NCBI RefSeq assembly: GCF_030409555.1
Contig: NZ_JAUFPU010000018.1
Span: 1,093,143 to 1,157,142, forward strand
Length of the DNA stretch: 64,000 nucleotides
From: Chitinimonas viridis
Lineage (GTDB): Bacteria > Pseudomonadota > Gammaproteobacteria > Burkholderiales > Chitinimonadaceae
Direction: 5' to 3'
Shown: positions 1 to 8,202 of the stretch, one piece after another
Numbering within the stretch: position 1 is the stretch's first letter
Layout of the letters: each line of letters starts with the position of its first letter
Program-made: the position numbers and the translations under genes
Notes under the pieces: model-generated
The model's input: only the letters and a program-made list of their open reading frames with translations
The model's database searches: none
Told to the model about the DNA's origin: nothing

Positions 1-306
1 GTGGAAAAAGCCCGCTCGCAACGCCTGGCGGCCGCCCTGCCTGGTAGCGTGGTGCCGCCCCGCTTCTCGCTGGTGGAAGGCGCGCGCCTGCTGGCCGATG
101 CCCGTGCCGCCATCGGTGTGGATACCGGCCTCATGCACTTGGCCGCTGCCGTGGATACCCCCACGGTGGGCATATTCTGCGATTCCGACCCCCACCACGC
201 GGGTGCCCGTGCCCGTACCTTCTCGCAAAGCCTGGGGGGGGTGCAGCAGCCGCCCGGCGTGGCCGAAGTACAAGCCGTGGTCAGCGCGGCCCTGGCGGCC
301 CGATGA
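1..306 (+). CDS. waaC: Heptosyltransferase I, C-terminal part (5' truncated by window)
   Basis: Only the last ~101 codons are in the window; the GTG at base 1 is probably an internal valine. The stretch DTGLMHLAAAVDTPTVGIF is the typical nucleotide-sugar-binding signature near the C-terminus of ADP-heptose:LPS heptosyltransferases (GT9), which add heptose to Kdo in the inner LPS core on the cytoplasmic face of the inner membrane. The stop codon overlaps the ATG of the following waaA gene (ATGA), which indicates an LPS-core operon. WaaC rather than WaaF is inferred mainly from the waaA neighbour. Confidence 0.8.
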   Translation: MEKARSQRLAAALPGSVVPPRFSLVEGARLLADARAAIGVDTGLMHLAAAVDTPTVGIFCDSDPHHAGARARTFSQSLGGVQQPPGVAEVQAVVSAALAAR

Positions 307-1562
307 GCTGGCTGTGGCGCCTGCTCTACAGCCTGGCCTGGTATTTGGCCCTGCCGCTGGCCTTTGCTTATCTGTGGCGGCGTGGTGCCCGGCAGCCCGA
401 ATACCGGCGTGACTGGCCTGAGCGGCTGGGGTTTTATCGGCAGACCGTCACTGGCCCTGTCATCTGGCTGCATGCAGTGTCGGTGGGTGAGACACGGGCG
501 GCACAGGTGCTGGTAAATGCCTTGCGGCTGCGGCATCCCGACCACCGCATCGTGCTGACACAGATGACGCCTACCGGCCGCGATACGGCCCGGCAGTTGT
601 TTGGCGATAGTGTGACAGTGGCCTACCTGCCCTACGATCTGCCTGGTGCGGTTGGGCGCTTTCTGCGGCATTTCCGGCCCCGCTTCGGCGTGCTGATGGA
701 AATGGAGCTATGGCCCAATCTGCTGCACGGCAGCGCCGATGCGGGCGTGCCGCTCTATCTGGTCAATGCCAGGCTGTCGGAAAAATCGCTGCGTGGCTAC
801 CAGCGGGTAAGCGGCCTGGTGGGCCCTGCCCTGACCCGCTTGGCCGGGGTGGCAGCCCAGGGACCACGCGATGCAGAGCGATTGGCCAGCTTGGGGGCGA
901 AGGCCGTGCAGGTGAGCGGCAATATCAAGTTCGATTTTGAGCTGGATAGCGGCCTGACCGGGCAAGGGCGGCAATGGCGGCAGCATATGGGCGAGCGGCC
1001 GGTCTGGGCTGCCGCCTGTACCCGCGAAGGCGAGGAGGCACTGCTGCTGGATGCACTGGCTCGTCAGCCGCTGCCGGAGGGGGCCTTGCTGGTGCTGGTG
1101 CCGCGCCACCCGCAACGCTTCGACGAAGTGGCCAGCCTGTTGGCGCAGCGCGGCCTGCGCTATCTGCGCCGCAGCCAATGGCAGGGGGATGCCGCCGTGC
1201 CGGCCCAAGTACAGGTTTTGCTGGGCGACAGCCTTGGTGAGCTGGCCGCCTATTACGCGGCCGTCGATCTGGCCTTTGTAGGTGGCAGCCTAGTGGACCT
1301 GGGCAGCCATAGCGTGATTGAGCCCTGCGCCCAGGGCGTGCCCGTGTTGCTGGGGCCATCCAGCTTCAATTTCGCCGATGCGGTGGCCGAGGCTGTGGCC
1401 CTGGGCGCGGCGCAGCAATGTGCCGACGCGGACGCGGTAGTGGCGGGGGTGGCCAGCCTGCTGGCCGCGCCTGCTGCACGCCAGGACATGGCTCAGGCGG
1501 GCCTGGCTTTTGTGGCCAGGCATCGTGGCGCGGTGGCGCGGGTAATGACACTACTGCCCTGA
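303..1562 (+). CDS. waaA: 3-deoxy-D-manno-octulosonic acid (Kdo) transferase
   Basis: 419 aa, the usual length of WaaA/KdtA, which transfers Kdo from CMP-Kdo to lipid IVA at the inner membrane. An N-terminal membrane anchor (about residues 5-24) is followed by the N-terminal glycosyltransferase lobe with HAVSVGETRAAQVL, containing the SVGE catalytic signature, and LMEMELWPN. The C-terminal lobe has AFVGGSLVDLGSHSVIEPC, matching the family's GGS...G..N/H..EP motif. It overlaps the preceding heptosyltransferase stop by 4 bp, so the two are translationally coupled. Confidence 0.95.
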   Translation: MSWLWRLLYSLAWYLALPLAFAYLWRRGARQPEYRRDWPERLGFYRQTVTGPVIWLHAVSVGETRAAQVLVNALRLRHPDHRIVLTQMTPTGRDTARQLFGDSVTVAYLPYDLPGAVGRFLRHFRPRFGVLMEMELWPNLLHGSADAGVPLYLVNARLSEKSLRGYQRVSGLVGPALTRLAGVAAQGPRDAERLASLGAKAVQVSGNIKFDFELDSGLTGQGRQWRQHMGERPVWAAACTREGEEALLLDALARQPLPEGALLVLVPRHPQRFDEVASLLAQRGLRYLRRSQWQGDAAVPAQVQVLLGDSLGELAAYYAAVDLAFVGGSLVDLGSHSVIEPCAQGVPVLLGPSSFNFADAVAEAVALGAAQQCADADAVVAGVASLLAAPAARQDMAQAGLAFVARHRGAVARVMTLLP

Positions 1563-1604
1563 TCCCATTCTGGAGCAGGGATTTTCAGCGTTAACGAGTA
1601 CATC

Positions 1605-2561
1605 ATGGATCTGATTTTTCTAGGGACCTCTTCGGGTACCCCCACCAAGCAGCGCAACGTCACCGGCCTGGCCTTGCTGGAGGAGACGGGCAGCAACTGG
1701 TATCTGGTGGACTGCGGCGAGGCGACCCAGCATCAATTGCTGCATACCGCCCTGTCTGTCCATGACCTGCAGGCCATTCTGATTACCCATGTGCATGGCG
1801 ATCACTGCTATGGCCTGCCCGGTCTGCTGGCCAGCGCGGCCATGCTGGGGCGCAAGCAGCCGCTGACCATCATTGCGCCAGCCGGTGTCGCGGACTGGAT
1901 ACGCGCCACTCAGCAGCTGACGGCCTTGTTCCTGCCCTATACCCTGCAGTTTCTGTCGGTCGAGGAGCTGGGCAGCTGGCAGCACAACAACTGGACGGTA
2001 AGGGCGCTACCGCTGTCGCACCGTGTGCCCTCTTATGCCTACTGTTTTACCGAGACCACGGTAGAGGCCACGCTGGACACCGCCCGCCTGGCTGCCGAGG
2101 GCATACCACCCGGCCCGCTGTGGGGGGTGCTGAAGAAGGGCGGCGAGGCGGTGCATGCAGGGCGTACGCTCAAGGGGAGTGACTACCTGCTGCCGCCACG
2201 TGCCCCTAGGCGCATCGTGGTGGGTGGCGACAATGACAATCCCGATTTGCTGGCCGAGGCCTGCGCGACAGCCCAGGTGCTGGTGCATGAGGCGACCTAT
2301 ACCCAGGATGTGGCCGACAAGGTGGGCGATGTGGGCCATAGCGCCGCCGCCAGGGTGGCTGGTTTTGCCGAAGCTGCCGGCCTGCCCCATCTGGTACTGA
2401 CCCATTTCAGCGCCCGCTATCAGGTCGATATCAGTGCCTCGCCGTCGATAGACGATATCCGCGCCGAAGCGGCGGCGCAGTACCGTGGCCAGTTATGGTT
2501 GGCAGAGGATTTTGCCCGCTATCGCTTGAACAAGGCGGGGCAGTTGAGCCTGGTGCGCTAG
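1605..2561 (+). CDS. rnz: Ribonuclease Z (metallo-beta-lactamase fold)
   Basis: 318 aa. The enzyme cleaves tRNA precursors on the 3' side, or in bacteria with encoded CCA acts on other RNAs, using two zinc ions. The metal motif THVHGDH places H62, H64, D66 and H67; later conserved pieces are LSHRVPSYAY, GIPPGPLWG (typical of RNase Z just after the exosite region), GGDNDN, and LVHEATY with a final LTHFSARY. These make RNase Z more likely than a generic MBL hydrolase. It lies 42 bp downstream of waaA with its own start at ATG 1605. Confidence 0.9.
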   Translation: MDLIFLGTSSGTPTKQRNVTGLALLEETGSNWYLVDCGEATQHQLLHTALSVHDLQAILITHVHGDHCYGLPGLLASAAMLGRKQPLTIIAPAGVADWIRATQQLTALFLPYTLQFLSVEELGSWQHNNWTVRALPLSHRVPSYAYCFTETTVEATLDTARLAAEGIPPGPLWGVLKKGGEAVHAGRTLKGSDYLLPPRAPRRIVVGGDNDNPDLLAEACATAQVLVHEATYTQDVADKVGDVGHSAAARVAGFAEAAGLPHLVLTHFSARYQVDISASPSIDDIRAEAAAQYRGQLWLAEDFARYRLNKAGQLSLVR

Positions 2562-2599
2562 TGCCAGTGCTATGGCATCGCGGGTTTTGTTGGCGGCGC

Positions 2600-3046
2600 T
2601 TATTCGAAGCTGTTTTTCCGCCGCCGCTTGGCGACCAGTGCGGCGAGGGCATCGCGCAGCGGTGACGGGGGCAGCGATTCGGCGGCGGCGTTGAGTGTGG
2701 CCAGGGCTTTGGGGCTGATCACCGGGGTGCGCTTAGGCGCTTTTTGCTGGTGAGGTAGCGGTTCTACTTGAATTCGGCAACGGATTGCGTTAATTTTCAA
2801 GCCCTTATCATTCAGCTGCATAATCAGGCGTGTTTCCATCTGCCTGAGTTTGGTGGCCACGGCGGCACTGCGGGTCGCCACCAGCAGGCACTCCCCCTGT
2901 ATACCCACTACCTCGCTCAGGCCTGCCAGGCCGGCTGGTAGGGCTGCGCGCCATTGGGCGTCGAGCTGGCGTTGTGCTTGTGCCGCACGGGCCAGGCGCT
3001 GCAGTTCCGGGCTGGAGAGGAAGGTCTGGAAGGTGCGGGTACTCAT
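2600..3046 (-). CDS. DUF721 (DciA-like) protein
   Basis: 148 aa. The first ~100 residues fit the DUF721 domain: an N-terminal helix (SSPELQRLARAAQAQ), then GECLLVATRSAAVATKLRQM followed by a short beta region. DUF721 includes DciA, which helps load the replicative helicase; whether this protein does so is inferred from the family only. The C-terminus is basic (AKRRRKN). It is divergent from the M23 peptidase gene, with a perfect dyad in the intergenic gap. The arrangement DUF721 / M23 / secA recurs in betaproteobacteria. Confidence 0.75.
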   Translation of the reverse strand: MSTRTFQTFLSSPELQRLARAAQAQRQLDAQWRAALPAGLAGLSEVVGIQGECLLVATRSAAVATKLRQMETRLIMQLNDKGLKINAIRCRIQVEPLPHQQKAPKRTPVISPKALATLNAAAESLPPSPLRDALAALVAKRRRKNSFE

Positions 3047-3080
3047 AGGCTGTATTGTGCACGCTGGCGCAGTGAATCAC

Positions 3081-3100
3081 TATTTTGCCGGTGCAAAATA
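3081..3100. promoter_or_regulatory. Perfect dyad in divergent intergenic region
   Basis: TATTTTGC-CGGT-GCAAAATA is a perfect 8-bp inverted repeat with a 4-nt centre, located between the divergently transcribed DUF721 gene (start 3046) and M23 peptidase gene (start 3155). Position and symmetry suggest a dimeric regulator site; no regulator is identifiable. Confidence 0.35.
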
Positions 3101-3154
3101 TGGGCACATTGCCCGGCGGGCTGAAGAAAACTGACAAAGGGCCGATAAGCAGGC

Positions 3155-4063
3155 ATGAATATCATTCTGGTTTCCAATCGCCTCTCGCGGGCGGTGACGC
3201 TGGGTCCCCGCCACCTGTGGCTGGTGGCGGTGTTCTGTGCGCTGGCATTGCTGGGGTCGCTGACCCTGGCCAGCTGGGCGACGTATAACCTGACCCGTTC
3301 CTTCGGCATTACCCTGCCCTCCATCCCCGGCGTACCGGCTTCGCAGCAGGTGCAGATCGATGCGCTGGCGGTGCGGCTGGGCCAGATGCAGGCACAGCTG
3401 GTACGGCTTGATGGCCTGACCCGCCAGGTGGCCGACCGTACCGGCATTGATGGCCAGCCGTTCCAGAGCACGGTGGCGGCCCCGCAGGGTGGGGCGAGCT
3501 CCTCCTTGCCGGCACGCGACCTGAAGCTGAAGGAGCTGCAGGCCCTGGTGGGCAGCGCCGACAAGCGCATTGAAGATGCCATAGACCAGTACGACCTGTT
3601 CAACACCATACTGGTCCAGCGCAAGCTCAACGCCTTTCAGGCGCCAGCCAATCTGCCCACCGAGGCGGGTGTCCGGTCTTCGCCCTATGGCTGGCGGCTG
3701 GACCCGTTCAACGGGCGCCAAACTTTCCACGAAGGCATTGATTTCGTGGGGGATGTGGGTACGCCCATCATGGCGGCATCGGGCGGCAAGGTTAGCCGTG
3801 CCGAGTACCATGGCGAGTATGGTAATATGGTCGAGATAGACCATGGCAACGGTATCAGCAGCCGTTATGCGCATAGCTCGCAACTGCTGGTCAAGGAAGG
3901 CGATACGGTCAAGACCGGGCAGCGAATTGCGCTGCTGGGCAGTACCGGACGCTCTACCGGCCCGCATTTGCACTTTGAGATACGCTATAAGGATGTGCCG
4001 CAGAATCCGCGGTATTTCCTGCAACTGGCCAAGCCTGCCACGGTCAATGTGGCTGCAGATTGA
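3155..4063 (+). CDS. M23-family (LytM) peptidoglycan endopeptidase, membrane-anchored
   Basis: 302 aa. An N-terminal transmembrane segment (about residues 20-42) precedes a coiled-coil stretch (about 62-160) and a C-terminal LytM domain (about 170-280). Zinc and catalytic residues are visible: H192 and D196 in FHEGIDF, H240 in RYAHSS, and H271/H273 in PHLHFE. All are intact, so this should be an active DD-endopeptidase rather than an EnvC/NlpD-like activator. It sits 171 bp upstream of secA with a terminator hairpin between. It works in the periplasm on cross-linked murein. Confidence 0.9.
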   Translation: MNIILVSNRLSRAVTLGPRHLWLVAVFCALALLGSLTLASWATYNLTRSFGITLPSIPGVPASQQVQIDALAVRLGQMQAQLVRLDGLTRQVADRTGIDGQPFQSTVAAPQGGASSSLPARDLKLKELQALVGSADKRIEDAIDQYDLFNTILVQRKLNAFQAPANLPTEAGVRSSPYGWRLDPFNGRQTFHEGIDFVGDVGTPIMAASGGKVSRAEYHGEYGNMVEIDHGNGISSRYAHSSQLLVKEGDTVKTGQRIALLGSTGRSTGPHLHFEIRYKDVPQNPRYFLQLAKPATVNVAAD

Positions 4064-4140
4064 TTGTGCTGTATTGAATCTGTCGTGCCCTGCCCCCATC
4101 TGGGTTGGGCGATTCGGCAGCTTCGCTGGAACATGAACTG

Positions 4141-4178
4141 CACGGCGGATCGGTTTACTCCCGGTCCGCCGTGTTTTT
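4141..4178 (+). terminator. Intrinsic terminator / attenuator upstream of secA
   Basis: A 9-bp perfect stem CACGGCGGA (4141-4149) and TCCGCCGTG (4165-4173) is followed directly by TTTTT (4174-4178). It lies between the M23 peptidase stop and the secA ATG at 4235, so it either ends the peptidase transcript or attenuates readthrough into secA. Confidence 0.75.
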
Positions 4179-4234
4179 GCGCACCTGCGCGATGACTTTG
4201 AACAAGCCTGACCGACAGGCCGCCTGGAAACACG

Positions 4235-6943
4235 ATGATTGCTTCTCTCCTGAAGAAAGTATTCGGTAGCCGCAACGACCGGCTACTCAAGCAGTACGGC
4301 GTCAAAGTGCGCCAGATCAACGCACTCGAAAGCCAGATGCAGGCGCTGTCGGATGCCGAGCTGCAGGCCAAGACGCCCGAGTTCAAGGAGCGTCTGGCCA
4401 AGGGCGAGACCCTTGATGCCATCCTGCCCGAAGCCTTTGCGGTATGCCGCGAAGCCTCGAAGCGGGTAATGAATATGCGCCACTTCGACGTGCAGCTGAT
4501 AGGCGGCATGGTGCTGAACGATGGCCGCATCGCAGAAATGCGTACTGGCGAGGGCAAGACCCTGGTCGGCACCCTGCCCACCTACCTCAATGCCCTGACC
4601 GGCAAGGGTGTGCATGTGGTGACAGTGAACGACTATCTGGCCGAACGCGATGCCAAGACCATGTCCAAGCTGTACAACTTCCTGGGCCTGACGGTGGGTA
4701 TCAACCTCAGCCAGCTAGAGCACGACAAGAAGCAGGCGGCCTACGCCGCCGACATCACTTACGGCACCAACAACGAGTACGGTTTCGACTACCTGCGCGA
4801 CAATATGGTGTTCGCCACCAATGAGCGGGTACAGCGCGGCCTGAACTTCGCCGTGGTCGACGAAGTGGACTCCATCCTGATCGATGAAGCCCGTACCCCT
4901 CTGATCATCTCGGGTCCGGCCGAAGACAGCATCGAGATCTACAGCCGCATCAACCTGGTGGCCCCCAAGTTGGTCCGCCAGGAGACCGAGGACGGCGAAG
5001 GCGATTTCTGGGTGGATGAGAAGGCCCACCAGGTACTGTTGTCCGAAGCCGGCCACGAGAAGGCCGAGCAATTGCTGGCTGCCGAAGGCCTGCTGGTGCC
5101 GGGCGATAGCCTGTACGCCACTTCCAACATCGGCCTGATGCACCATCTGTACGCCGCCCTGCGGGCCCACGCGCTGTATCACAAGGATCAGCATTACGTG
5201 GTGCAGAATGGCGAAGTGGTGATCGTGGACGAATTCACCGGCCGCCTGATGTCAGGTCGCCGCTGGAGCGAAGGTCTGCACCAGGCGGTGGAAGCCAAGG
5301 AAGGCGTGGAGATCAACAAGGAAAATCAGACCCTTGCTTCGATCACCTTCCAGAACTATTTCCGCATGTATGCCAAGCTGTCCGGCATGACCGGTACGGC
5401 TGATACCGAAGCCTACGAATTCCAGCAGATCTACGGCCTGGAAACCGTCATCATCCCGACCAACCGTCCGATGGTTCGGCGCGATATGAACGACCAGGTG
5501 TTCCGCACCGCGCAGGAGAAGTTCAACGCCATCCTGCTCGATATCAAGGATTGCCAGGACAGGGGTCAGCCGGTGCTGGTGGGTACTACCTCCATCGAAA
5601 ACTCCGAGCTGCTGTCCAAGCAGCTTACCGATGCCGGTTACGCCCACAATGTGCTGAACGCCAAGCAGCATGCGCGTGAAGCCGAGATCATCGTGCAGGC
5701 GGGTAGCCCTGGTGTCATCACCATCGCGACCAATATGGCCGGCCGGGGTACTGATATCGTGCTGGGCGGCAATATCGAGCCGCGTATCCGCGCCATTGAA
5801 GTGGACGAGGCCCTGAGCGAGGCCGACAAACACCAGGCGGTGGAGAAGCTGCGGGCCGAGTGGCAGCAGCTGCACAACCAGGTGCTTGCCGCTGGTGGCT
5901 TGCATATCATCGGTACCGAGCGCCACGAAAGCCGCCGTATCGACAACCAGTTGCGCGGTCGTGCCGGCCGCCAGGGTGACCCAGGCTCCAGCCGCTTCTA
6001 CCTGAGCATGGAAGACCCCCTGCTGCGCATCTTTGCTGCCGACCGTATCGGCTCGCTGATGCAGCGCCTGAACCTGCCCGAGGGCGAGGCCATCGAGTCG
6101 GGCCTGCTGTCGCGCGCCATCGAGAATGCCCAGCGCAAGGTGGAAGGCCGCAACTTCGATATCCGCAAGCAATTGCTGGAATACGATGATGTCGCCAATG
6201 AGCAGCGCAAGGCCATTTACGCCCAGCGTAACGAGCTGCTGGAATCGACTGATATTTCCGACACCATCACCAATCTGCGCGAGGGCGTGATCGGTGAGCT
6301 GGTGGACCAGTACATGCCGCCAGGCAGCATGGAAGAGCAGTGGGACGCGGCAGGCCTGGAGAAAGCGCTGGCCGAGTTCCAGCTGGATGTGCCGGTGGTG
6401 CAGTGGCTGAAGGACGAGACCTCGCTGGAAATCGAAGCGGTGCGCCAGCGCGTGGTCGAAGCGGCGCATGCCACCTACAAGCACAAGGCCGAGACGGTGG
6501 GCGTAGAAGTGCTGCGTCACTTCGAGCGGGCCTTGATGCTGCAGATACTGGACCAGCAATGGCGCGAGCATCTGTCCTCGCTGGATCACCTGCGCCAGGG
6601 CATACACCTGCGCAGCTATGGCCAGAAGAACCCCAAGCAGGAATACAAGCGCGAATCGTTCGAGCTGTTCGAAGGCTTGCTGATGCGCATACGCCGCGAA
6701 GTGGTGCTGCTGGTGATGACCGTGCAGATACGCTCGCAGGCCGATGTGGAAGCGCTGGAGCAGCATGAAGAGCCGGAGATGCAATACCACCATGCCGACT
6801 ACGACGAAGCCTTGGCCAGCGCCAATGCCGAGCCCAAGGCGGCGGCACCGTCGGTACGCGGTTTCGACAAGATAGGTCGCAACGACCCCTGCCCTTGCGG
6901 TTCGGGCCAGAAGTACAAGCACTGCCACGGCAAACTAGCGTGA
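4235..6943 (+). CDS. secA: Preprotein translocase ATPase SecA
   Basis: 902 aa, normal length. SecA drives unfolded proteins through SecYEG by ATP hydrolysis at the cytoplasmic face. The Walker A motif MRTGEGKT lies around residues 102-109, the DEAD-like box is [18 protein letters not shown], and NMAGRGTDI plus the arginine-finger region [18 protein letters not shown] are present. The extreme C-terminus carries the zinc-binding SEC-C motif [14 protein letters not shown], which binds SecB and phospholipid. The gene is bracketed by two strong terminators, so it is probably a separate transcription unit. Confidence 0.98.
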   Translation: MIASLLKKVFGSRNDRLLKQYGVKVRQINALESQMQALSDAELQAKTPEFKERLAKGETLDAILPEAFAVCREASKRVMNMRHFDVQLIGGMVLNDGRIAEMRTGEGKTLVGTLPTYLNALTGKGVHVVTVNDYLAERDAKTMSKLYNFLGLTVGINLSQLEHDKKQAAYAADITYGTNNEYGFDYLRDNMVFATNERVQRGLNFAVVDEVDSILIDEARTPLIISGPAEDSIEIYSRINLVAPKLVRQETEDGEGDFWVDEKAHQVLLSEAGHEKAEQLLAAEGLLVPGDSLYATSNIGLMHHLYAALRAHALYHKDQHYVVQNGEVVIVDEFTGRLMSGRRWSEGLHQAVEAKEGVEINKENQTLASITFQNYFRMYAKLSGMTGTADTEAYEFQQIYGLETVIIPTNRPMVRRDMNDQVFRTAQEKFNAILLDIKDCQDRGQPVLVGTTSIENSELLSKQLTDAGYAHNVLNAKQHAREAEIIVQAGSPGVITIATNMAGRGTDIVLGGNIEPRIRAIEVDEALSEADKHQAVEKLRAEWQQLHNQVLAAGGLHIIGTERHESRRIDNQLRGRAGRQGDPGSSRFYLSMEDPLLRIFAADRIGSLMQRLNLPEGEAIESGLLSRAIENAQRKVEGRNFDIRKQLLEYDDVANEQRKAIYAQRNELLESTDISDTITNLREGVIGELVDQYMPPGSMEEQWDAAGLEKALAEFQLDVPVVQWLKDETSLEIEAVRQRVVEAAHATYKHKAETVGVEVLRHFERALMLQILDQQWREHLSSLDHLRQGIHLRSYGQKNPKQEYKRESFELFEGLLMRIRREVVLLVMTVQIRSQADVEALEQHEEPEMQYHHADYDEALASANAEPKAAAPSVRGFDKIGRNDPCPCGSGQKYKHCHGKLA

Positions 6944-6986
6944 GCTGGTTAGACGTATAGGGAGGCCACTTCCTGATGCGCAATAC

Positions 6987-7018
6987 AAAAACGCCGCAGC
7001 TTATCCTGCGGCGTTTTT
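6987..7018 (+). terminator. Rho-independent terminator after secA
   Basis: A perfect 8-bp stem CGCCGCAG (6992-6999) and CTGCGGCG (7006-7013) with a 6-nt loop is flanked by AAAAA upstream and TTTTT downstream. It could terminate from both directions and lies 44 bp after the secA stop. Confidence 0.9.
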
Positions 7019-7082
7019 GCGTTGTTCTGATTGAACTTGGGCCATACTGAACGTGAGGAAAAACTAGGGTGGTGGTATCAGA

Positions 7083-7448
7083 ATGCGACTGAATGGCTGG
7101 CGTAGGCTACTTGTGGTGCTGACTATTTCATGGGTGGTTGTGATATCAACTATTGCGACTTATCAGATTTCAACGAAGACAAAAGGTATATTCTTCTTGT
7201 CAGCTAGCATACCGGCTGCCGAGTCCGCGCCTGCAGCCGAGGATGGATGCGAAGTAGCGTTAGATAATGAGGTGAAGCCGTGGTGTAAGAACTGGGAATA
7301 TGATGTCCTAGTAAAGAGTGATGTCATTCTATGGGAGAGAATATGGCTGATGCTGCTAGCGATACCTATTGCTAACTGGCTGCTATTGGAACTCATAGTT
7401 CTTGCAATTCGATGGGTTATAAAAGGCTTCGTAAAAGAATCTTCCTAG
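7083..7448 (+). CDS. Hypothetical two-TM membrane protein
   Basis: 121 aa, no family recognised. It has an N-terminal membrane segment (about residues 8-26), a ~60-residue exported-type middle region with two cysteines (C58 and C68) that could form a disulfide, and a C-terminal membrane segment (about 90-113). It is clearly AT-richer than its neighbours and uses rarer codons (ATA, AGA, TTA), so it may have been acquired by transfer. Strong terminators precede it and a hairpin follows it, making it a lone unit. Confidence 0.6.
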   Translation: MRLNGWRRLLVVLTISWVVVISTIATYQISTKTKGIFFLSASIPAAESAPAAEDGCEVALDNEVKPWCKNWEYDVLVKSDVILWERIWLMLLAIPIANWLLLELIVLAIRWVIKGFVKESS

Positions 7449-7477
7449 GGGATGGATCCCATTTCCATACTAACAAC

Positions 7478-7504
7478 CATATGTTGCTTAGCAACATCGT
7501 ATGG
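7478..7504. terminator. Hairpin between orphan gene and dctR-like gene
   Basis: CCATA + TGTTGC (7478-7488) pairs with GCAACA + TATGG (7491-7504), with a 3-nt bulge. It lies between two convergent genes (stop at 7448 plus; stop at 7569 minus) and may end both transcripts, although no U-tract follows. Confidence 0.35.
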
Positions 7505-7568
7505 CCAAATGAATAGCGTGCTAAGCATGTTGCATAAGCCGAGCACGCGTGTATCCGTAATTCGTTAC

Positions 7569-8174
7569 TTAGCCTAACTCTTTCAAGAGATTGGCCAGCT
7601 CCACGGCCGACTTCACCCCCATCTTCTCCAGCACGCGGGCACGGTGGACTTCCACGGTCTTCATGCTGATGTCGAGCTCGTCGGCTATCTGCTTGTTGAG
7701 CTTGCCATCGAGGAACAGGGCCATGACCTCCTTCTCGCGCGGGGTCAGTTCGGCCAGCCGGCGTTCTATCTGGCGGCGGCTGTCCCAGGCAGCGCGGCGT
7801 TCGGTATCCAGCTGCAGGCAGTTTTCCACCAGGCTGACCAGGGCATTGTCGTCAAACGGCTTCTCCAGGAAATCCACGGCCCCCTGCTTGAGTGCTGCCA
7901 CGGCTTGGGGCACGTCGCCATGGCCGGTCAGGAAGACGGTGGGCGGGGTATAGCCCTTGCCGGACAGGGTCTGGAACAGCTCCATCCCGCCCATGCCGGG
8001 CATGCGCAGATCCAGCACCAGGCAGGCGAAGCGGCTGGGATCGCGGTCGGCCAGCAAGGCGGCGGCGGATTCAAAGGAGGCAAGCTGGTGGCCGCGTGAG
8101 GCGAACAGCCATTTGAGGGCGTCGCGGATAGCGGCGTCGTCATCGACCAGGGCAATGCGGGGATCTGACGGCAT
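7569..8174 (-). CDS. dctR: FixJ/DctR-type response regulator
   Basis: 201 aa. The receiver domain (residues 1-118) has acidic-pocket residues D11-D13, phosphoacceptor D55 in CLVLDLRMPG, the switch threonine in FLTGHGD and the lysine in LEKPFDD. The LuxR-type HTH (about 138-198) has LTPREKEVMALFLDGKLNKQ. This is the FixJ/TodR/DctR architecture working with sigma-70, not the NtrC-like DctD class. It lies just downstream of its sensor kinase on the same strand and faces a dctP gene, which supports control of organic-acid uptake. The name dctR rests on this context. Confidence 0.85.
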   Translation of the reverse strand: MPSDPRIALVDDDAAIRDALKWLFASRGHQLASFESAAALLADRDPSRFACLVLDLRMPGMGGMELFQTLSGKGYTPPTVFLTGHGDVPQAVAALKQGAVDFLEKPFDDNALVSLVENCLQLDTERRAAWDSRRQIERRLAELTPREKEVMALFLDGKLNKQIADELDISMKTVEVHRARVLEKMGVKSAVELANLLKELG

Positions 8175-8202
8175 GATGGACTCTCTGCTGGGGTTGTAGG
8201 CT

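Noticed and set aside
5252-6928. 558-codon open frame antisense to secA
   Set aside because: GC-rich genes with strong third-position bias leave long open antisense frames. The translation has no family features and secA is certain.
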